Positions 38,960 through 43,253 of a stretch of 43,253 bases of DNA are shown here, piece by piece. The stretch is from CAYUCE01 sp964443275 (GTDB lineage: Bacteria; Bipolaricaulota; Bipolaricaulia; CAYUCE01). Numbering within the stretch: the first letter of the stretch is position 1; every line of letters starts with the position of its first letter. The stretch covers positions 1 to 43,253 of the forward strand of contig CAYUCE010000013.1 of the NCBI GenBank assembly GCA_964443275.1, given 5' to 3'. Both the position numbers and the translations under genes were made by a program. The notes beneath the pieces are model-generated. The model ran no database searches, was not told where the DNA came from, and saw only the letters and a list, made by a program, of their open reading frames with translations.

Positions 38960-40114
38960 TTAATCCTTAAACGGCGAAACTTTCCTTAAATTACGGACAA
39001 TTTCTGGCAAAACTTGTAAAAGGTAATTTACCTCTTTTTCAGTCGTCTCTCGGCCCAGGGTCAACCTTAAACTCCCGTGAGCAAGTTGAGGGCGTAAACC
39101 TATCGTTAGCAATACATGGCTTGGCGCCAGATTAGGAGAGGAGCAGGCAGATCCGGTACTTGCAGCTATACCGCGGTTGTCCAGATGCATAACTATTGAT
39201 TCTCCCTCGATATAATCAAAACTAATGTTAACGTTATTGGGTAACCTTTTATTCCGATGACCGTTCAGTCTGGTATGAGGAATCTGCAAAACTTCTTCTA
39301 TTATTTTGTCTCGTAATCTCTCTTGTCTGGAAAATTCCTCTTCACTTTCCTTCGCCATAAGCTCCGTGGCGGCTGCCATTCCAACTATACCGGCTGTATT
39401 TTCCGTTCCACTCCGAAGACCTCTTTCATGACCTCCTCCATGCAGCAAAGGTTCCAGCTTAATGCCTTTCCGGACATAAAGCAGACCAACCCCTTTGGGG
39501 CCATATATTTTGTGTCCGGAAGCGGAGAGCAAATCCACATTTTCCAGCTTTAAGGGAAATTTGCCGTAGACTTGAACCGCGTCGGTATGAAACAAAACGC
39601 CCTTATTGCGACATATTTTAGCCAGTTCTTCAATTGGTTGAATTGTGCCTATTTCGTTGTTTGCATACATCACCGATACCATTTTTGTATTTTTTTGAAT
39701 TTCATCCCGCAAATCATCAGGATTAACTCTTCCATTGCTATCAACGGGTAAATAGGAAACCTCATGTCCTCTTTTTTCAAGCCACCGGAAAGCATGGAGA
39801 ACAGCATGATGTTCTATTTCTGTGGTGATAAAATGGGCTTTTCCTTCATCAGCGAAAGCAACTCCTTTAATAGCCAGATTGTTGGACTCGGTTCCTCCAG
39901 AAGTAAAAACTATCTCCGAGGGCTGCACCTCCAAATATGTTGCTATAGTCTCTCTAGAATCCTCCACCGCTTCTTTCTTTGCTTCCCGGCCTAGTTTATA
40001 AAGACTGGAAGGGTTTCCGAACTTTTGGTTGAAAAACGGACGCATGCTCTTTTCTACTTCCTCGGCCACCGCCGTAGTGGCGGCATGATCAAAATAAGCA
40101 TTAATTTCTTCCAT
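38960..40114 (-). CDS. iscS: IscS cysteine desulfurase
   Basis: 384 residues from the ATG at 40114, with AGGAAGTG 6 nt upstream (a GTG three codons earlier opens the frame). AYFDHAATT starts the fold, the PLP lysine is K202 in SASGHKIYGPKG, and the catalytic C324 lies in STGSACSSPN on the long group I loop. IscS generates persulfide for iscU and, by general knowledge, for MnmA, ThiI and FdhD, all encoded in this window. It heads the minus-strand set iscS-iscU-moaD-moeB. Confidence 0.95.
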   Translation of the reverse strand: MEEINAYFDHAATTAVAEEVEKSMRPFFNQKFGNPSSLYKLGREAKKEAVEDSRETIATYLEVQPSEIVFTSGGTESNNLAIKGVAFADEGKAHFITTEIEHHAVLHAFRWLEKRGHEVSYLPVDSNGRVNPDDLRDEIQKNTKMVSVMYANNEIGTIQPIEELAKICRNKGVLFHTDAVQVYGKFPLKLENVDLLSASGHKIYGPKGVGLLYVRKGIKLEPLLHGGGHERGLRSGTENTAGIVGMAAATELMAKESEEEFSRQERLRDKIIEEVLQIPHTRLNGHRNKRLPNNVNISFDYIEGESIVMHLDNRGIAASTGSACSSPNLAPSHVLLTIGLRPQLAHGSLRLTLGRETTEKEVNYLLQVLPEIVRNLRKVSPFKD

Positions 40115-40123
40115 TTCGATCAC

Positions 40124-40662
40124 TTCCTATCATTACAATTTTCTCTTCCATAAGGTTGTTCCTTTCAATGACCAAACTCAAATTCCTGCCCCATCACTGT
40201 ATTTATTGAATCCCTCTCTTTGGTTTTCTGACCGGCCTTTCGAGTAGAGGAAGCGAGGCTAGCATAAAAGTTAAGTTTTGATTGTCTCAAGGATCAAAAA
40301 AAAAGAATATATTCCAATCTAATCCTCCGGTCCGAACAGTTTGGTCGATAGAGACCGCTCTTTGCTGTCAGGAAGGATTACTACTATCATCTTTCCTTCA
40401 TTCTGTTTTCTTTTCTTCCCGTTTCAATCGGCATCTTCGATGGGGTCCCCGTTATTACAAATACACTTTTAGCAACTATTTGCTCCATTGGTACCTGGGT
40501 TCTTTCCATTTCGACGACGAAAGTGGGTATTTGACAACCGTAATTTACAAACACTCTTTACGACCACTTTTTACGACCTTCGTATTACTGACAGTTCCTA
40601 CTTTTACCCAATCGGATTTTTGCATCTTCCTTCTCTTAATGAGTGTCGTTGTGATGGTTAAA
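40124..40662. other. Spacer between rrf2 and iscS, possible decayed membrane gene
   Basis: No intact gene in this gap. One plus-strand frame reads RKDYYYHLSFILFSFLPVSI and GIFDGVPVITNTLLATICSI before a stop, and the 136-codon plus-strand frame ends with FCIFLLLMSVVVMVKLWLLP. The strongly hydrophobic readings in neighbouring frames could be a shifted membrane-protein gene, or merely a T-rich strand. I cannot decide. Confidence 0.3.
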
Positions 40663-41088
40663 TTATGGTTGCTCCCGGACAACTTCTTGTAGTCGAGCAA
40701 GCTCTGCCAAAGTTTTGGAACTTAGATACTCCATCGTCAACTCCGCGATTTCCACCCATATTTGGCGGGTAACACAACCGCTCTTTTGATCACAGGTATT
40801 TGGTTGATCCACACAGTCTACGAGCGCAATAGAGCCTTCCAAGGCTTGTAAAATTTCTAGAACCTTCACTTCTTCTGGATCACTGGTCAAAATGTATCCT
40901 CCAGCCGAACCCTGTACGCTTCGAAGAAAGCCTGCAGTCTTTAAGTGAGGAACTATTTGCTCTAGGTACTTTTGAGAAATTCCTTGACTTTCTTCAATTT
41001 CACGCAAGGAAAGAGGTCCCTTACCGTAGTTGACAGCAAGTTCAACCATCGCTCTAAGACCGTATCTACTCCTAGTTGGTATTTTCAT
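40663..41088 (-). CDS. Rrf2-family Fe-S-dependent transcription regulator (IscR-like)
   Basis: 141 residues. The winged helix is KIPTRSRYGLRAMVELAVNY and LSLREIEESQGISQKYLEQI; the wing is LRSVQGSAGGYIL. The cluster-binding loop has C92, C99 and C105 (DCVDQPNTCDQKSGC), almost the spacing of IscR. The residue after the last Cys where IscR has His is not His here, so the fourth ligand is uncertain. Given its place upstream of iscS-iscU it most likely senses Fe-S status and represses that cluster. Its own promoter holds a perfect inverted repeat, and the ATG follows the predicted transcription start by about two bases, so the mRNA may be leaderless. Confidence 0.9.
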   Translation of the reverse strand: MKIPTRSRYGLRAMVELAVNYGKGPLSLREIEESQGISQKYLEQIVPHLKTAGFLRSVQGSAGGYILTSDPEEVKVLEILQALEGSIALVDCVDQPNTCDQKSGCVTRQIWVEIAELTMEYLSSKTLAELARLQEVVREQP

Positions 41089-41094
41089 TCAAAG

Positions 41095-41125
41095 TAATCC
41101 TATCAGAAAAGTAGGATTATTTCAA
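41095..41125 (-). promoter_or_regulatory. Rrf2 promoter with overlapping 8-bp operator
   Basis: Minus strand TTGAAA (complement 41120-41125), 17 bases, TAGGAT (complement 41097-41102). Overlapping the spacer and -10 box is a perfect inverted repeat TAATCCTA-N9-TAGGATTA (41095-41102 and 41112-41119). This is the size and place expected of an autoregulatory operator for the dimeric Rrf2 protein encoded right after it. Confidence 0.65.
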
Positions 41126-41302
41126 CGCTCACTTCGAATTTTTAATGGGATTCTGTAGTTACGTGCGCTATATTTAGATAGAAATGATCCACCTCACTGT
41201 ATTGATCAAGATAAAGATCTACCCACTTGAAGGATACACCAAGTAGGTTGTATCTTACTTTGGAGGTAGTGAGAGGCGAACGAATATGCTATAGAATCTT
41301 TA

Positions 41303-42082
41303 TCAGGAAGGTAATCCCAGAGATGAGGGATACGATTTGTAAGCTTCTACCTTCACGCTGGTAATTTTTCCCACCAACCTATCGTCCAGCTCCGGCTCAT
41401 CAAAGGTATTTTGAGAGATGATCTTTACATCACTAAATCCTGTTTTTCGAATGATATCCAGATACTTTTCTTTCTCTAGGGCTCCCCCGATACAATCAGA
41501 CCAAGCTTCAAAGCTATTCTTTATATCCTCCGGTAGCTCCTCTTCGGTAACCAGATCGGAAATTAATATTCTTCCACCAGGCTTTAAAACCCTGTAGGCT
41601 TCTTGATATGTTTTCAATTTATCCGGGGATAGGTTTATAACACAGTTACTGATAATTACATCCACCGTATTATCATCAAGCGGTAGATCTTCAATTTCAC
41701 CCTGCTTAAACTCTATCCTTTGGTGTCCATTGGCTCTTGCTATTTTGTTGGCTCTTCTTACCATTTCTCCTGACATATCTACACCTATTACCTGCCCTTC
41801 CGGTCCTACTTTATTGGCGGCTAGAAATGCATCGATTCCCGCCCCTGATCCAAGATCAAGGACGCTTTCTCCAGCCTTCAAATTTGCTATTGCCGTCGGG
41901 TTACCACATCCTAAACCTAAACAAGCGGATTCGGGGATATTGCCCAGTTCTTTTTCCGAATAACCCACTTTCTTGGCCTGCTCATAAGTTCCGCAAGGAC
42001 CGCACCCAGAACAGCAATCGGTCCCTTCTCTAGCTATCTTCGAATATCTTTCTCTTACTTTCTCTTTGATCTCTTCATCCAT
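41303..42082 (-). CDS. arsM: Arsenite S-adenosylmethionine methyltransferase ArsM
   Basis: 259 residues. The SAM-binding motif is VLDLGSGAGIDAFLAA, with GVDMSGEM and EDLPLDDNTVDVIISN as motifs II and IV. The arsenic-binding cysteines are C54 in ESACLGLGCGNP, C147 in SNCVINLS and C197 in DCIGGALEK, all in ArsM positions. An N-terminal CCSGCGPCG adds further cysteines. ArsM turns arsenite into methylated and volatile forms. Upstream lies an AbrB-type regulator and then a broken arsR, so the former arsenic sensor has been lost or replaced. Confidence 0.93.
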   Translation of the reverse strand: MDEEIKEKVRERYSKIAREGTDCCSGCGPCGTYEQAKKVGYSEKELGNIPESACLGLGCGNPTAIANLKAGESVLDLGSGAGIDAFLAANKVGPEGQVIGVDMSGEMVRRANKIARANGHQRIEFKQGEIEDLPLDDNTVDVIISNCVINLSPDKLKTYQEAYRVLKPGGRILISDLVTEEELPEDIKNSFEAWSDCIGGALEKEKYLDIIRKTGFSDVKIISQNTFDEPELDDRLVGKITSVKVEAYKSYPSSLGLPS

Positions 42083-42097
42083 TTTTGATCGCCTCCT

Positions 42098-42379
42098 TTA
42101 CTGTTCACCTACTTCCTTCATCAGAGGGCTAAGTATGCCCTCTACCATCTTTGAAATCTCCTTAATCTTGATTAATGCTATGCAGTAGATCTCTTCGTCC
42201 TTTTTCATATTCACAACTGCTAATTTATCACCTGCCTTAATACCTGCTTTATCCCTTACTGATTTGGGTAGAACCATTTGACCTCTTTCATCAATGATAA
42301 TCACCGATTCGACCTCACAACATTTCGGGTTCTTACCGGATTTTGTTTGACTATTTACACCTGTCTTCGCCAATTTCAT
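42098..42379 (-). CDS. AbrB/SpoVT-type DNA-binding protein next to arsM
   Basis: 93 residues from ATG at 42379 (GAGGGGGT directly upstream). The swapped-hairpin domain is VESVIIIDERGQMVLPKSVR, DKAGIKAGDKLAVVNM, followed by a helix (ISKMVEGILSPLMKEV). A CC pair (NPKCCEVES) precedes the domain and could sense thiol-reactive metalloids; this is speculative. The open frame extends to 42517, but those 46 codons are not family-like. It precedes arsM by 15 bases in the same direction, so it probably regulates or accompanies it. Confidence 0.85.
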   Translation of the reverse strand: MKLAKTGVNSQTKSGKNPKCCEVESVIIIDERGQMVLPKSVRDKAGIKAGDKLAVVNMKKDEEIYCIALIKIKEISKMVEGILSPLMKEVGEQ

Positions 42380-42437
42380 ACCCCCTCGCTGAATTATAGT
42401 AATCTTAATATAATGATATTTCTGATAATTCAGAATA

Positions 42438-42466
42438 ACCTTACAAGATATGGAGGCCCTTGTCAA
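42438..42466 (-). promoter_or_regulatory. Putative promoter of abrB-arsM
   Basis: Minus strand TTGACA (complement 42461-42466), 17 bases, TAAGGT (complement 42438-42443). The -35 is perfect, the -10 is a modest match. The start codon at 42379 is about 52 bases from the expected transcription start. Confidence 0.4.
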
Positions 42467-42569
42467 GGGAGAATTTCTATTATTACAAAACCCTCTTCCC
42501 ACAGCTTGAAAAGGCAAGCCTTTTAAATACTATATGTTAATAATTACATACAGACATATGAAGGGAAAC

Positions 42570-42650
42570 ATGGATCTTAAGGAATCTCGAAGAATATTTA
42601 AAGCTCTGGCTGATGAAACCCGGCTTAGGCTTTTGAAGCTGCTGATTTAT
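42570..42650 (+). pseudogene. Truncated arsR: first 26 codons
   Basis: MDLKESRRIFKALADETRLR and LLKLLIYSE are the start of an ArsR-family repressor; after that the frame goes on with unrelated residues and runs into the convergent gene at 42732. The rest of the winged helix and any metal site are absent. AAGGG precedes the ATG, and a TTGAAA with an AT-rich -10 region lies upstream. It diverges from abrB-arsM, the usual place for an arsenic-responsive repressor. Confidence 0.7.
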
Positions 42651-42731
42651 TCGGAACTTAAGAGAACAGGTTCCCTGGAAGGTCGGCGGGGGAGTGAAGA
42701 TAGGTGTAATAAGAGTCATTTGGAGATGAAC

Positions 42732-43253
42732 CTAATCTTGGGGGACTGCATAACCAGCTTCTCCCAGTAGTTTGAGGAGGCCTTCACGCTGCTCTTGGTA
42801 CTCCGCTTCAAAAAGAGGTGAACAATCTTTTATAGAAGCCTGTTCACCAATCAACTTGGTGGCAAAAGCCATGCAGGTAGCTTCCTCGCACTTACCGCAA
42901 TTTTTTCCCGGCAAGTGTTTGTATATTTCTAGAACAGTAAGCTTAGAACGGCTCTTATAACTGGGTTTGATTTGATCCCTATTTTGGTATGTTTTATTAA
43001 TCAGGTCCTTAAGTCGGTTTAGTACCTTCTCTGCCTCCTTTCTATCTTTCAGGTTGGTGACTATAACTTTTCGGGCATGCAAAGTGATCCCTCGCCCACC
43101 TAGTTTAAAATTAAGCGTCTGGCCTTTAGGATTATATATAGTTCCCTTTAATTTTGCATTTAAGTACGGAAAGACCGGGCCGATATCATCGGCCAGCTCG
43201 GCGTTAGCGGTGACTGTTTCCACCTCACCAGGATGGCAAGGTGGAAAGAAAGT
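42732..43253 (-). CDS. Partial [4Fe-4S] cluster protein (runs off right edge)
   Basis: The minus-strand frame is open to the window edge, so the N-terminus is missing; the GTG at 43223 is internal (LPYLN-type motif follows it). It reads DIGPVFPYLNAKLKGTIYNP, GGRGITLHARKVIVTNLKDR, INKTYQNRDQIKPSYKSR, then the cluster domain LPGKNCGKCEEATCMAFATK and IKDCSPLF: C-x2-C-x4-C plus a distant Cys, the Pfam FeS (PF04060) pattern found in corrinoid and CO-metabolism proteins. I remember a family in methanogens and anaerobic bacteria with this exact two-part order but no proven function. Upstream (in its own direction) lies outside the window; it converges on the dead arsR. Confidence 0.7.
   Translation of the reverse strand, partial: TFFPPCHPGEVETVTANAELADDIGPVFPYLNAKLKGTIYNPKGQTLNFKLGGRGITLHARKVIVTNLKDRKEAEKVLNRLKDLINKTYQNRDQIKPSYKSRSKLTVLEIYKHLPGKNCGKCEEATCMAFATKLIGEQASIKDCSPLFEAEYQEQREGLLKLLGEAGYAVPQD

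Overview
The window most likely comes from an anaerobic bacterium with low to moderate GC. The bacterial reading rests on several near-consensus sigma70 promoters with 17-base spacers: TTGACA/TATAAT before the Zn/Cd ATPase, TTGACA/TATATT and TTGACA/TATAGT before the two copper loci, and TTGAAA/TATAAT before a ribbon-helix-helix gene. Strong Shine-Dalgarno sites and bacterial families (CsoR, Rrf2, MnmA) agree. Anaerobic life is suggested by a tungsten-type aldehyde ferredoxin oxidoreductase, FdhD, FeoB and an ArsM-type arsenite methyltransferase. One gene is archaeal in style (RPA-like, 8.6-9.3 kb), and I could not assign a phylum. I saw no rRNA, tRNA, CRISPR array or intact transposase.

Region 1 (1-12.1 kb) is an AT-rich accessory island. 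It holds a partial pRiA4b ORF-3-like gene, two unrecognised genes (the second with a C-terminal membrane anchor), a single-chain fusion of the DNA ADP-ribosyltransferase toxin DarT with its macrodomain antitoxin DarG, and a secreted thermonuclease-like protein. A PD-(D/E)XK-like nuclease lies next to a SIR2-like protein. An RPA-like ssDNA-binding protein, a DUF488 gene with its usual neighbour, and an RHH antitoxin follow. Decayed genes lie between them (a NucS/DUF5655-like ORF, a MazF tail, one copy of a duplicated small ORF). The mix looks like a defence/toxin-antitoxin island.

Region 2 (12.1-16.8 kb) is metabolic and lies on the minus strand: a broken GerW-like ORF, AOR, TatA, and a homoserine O-acyltransferase fused to two CBS domains.

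Region 3 (17-31 kb) handles metals. A copper operon (copA, small His/Met/Trp-rich membrane protein, csoR, copB) is present as two inverted, diverged copies that lost different parts. The left arm keeps copB and csoR, and its copA has collapsed into a short chimera. The right arm keeps copA (with one frameshift) and csoR, and its copB survives only as a C-terminal fragment. Between the arms lie an ArsR/SmtB repressor divergent from a Zn/Cd ATPase with a NicO-like transporter, and a feoB-zinc ribbon-dtxR iron operon with a YHS gene.

Region 4 (31-43 kb) is sulfur and arsenic metabolism: fdhD, mnmA, and a minus-strand set rrf2, iscS, iscU, moaD, moeB/thiF, thiI, sufS that links cysteine desulfuration to Fe-S clusters, molybdopterin/tungstopterin sulfur and tRNA thiolation. 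After these come arsM with an AbrB-type regulator, a truncated arsR, and a partial [4Fe-4S] protein at the right edge. Relics of nitronate monooxygenase and threonine aldolase genes lie in the spacers. Small palindromic repeats are scattered through gene-free stretches from 2.8 to 34 kb.
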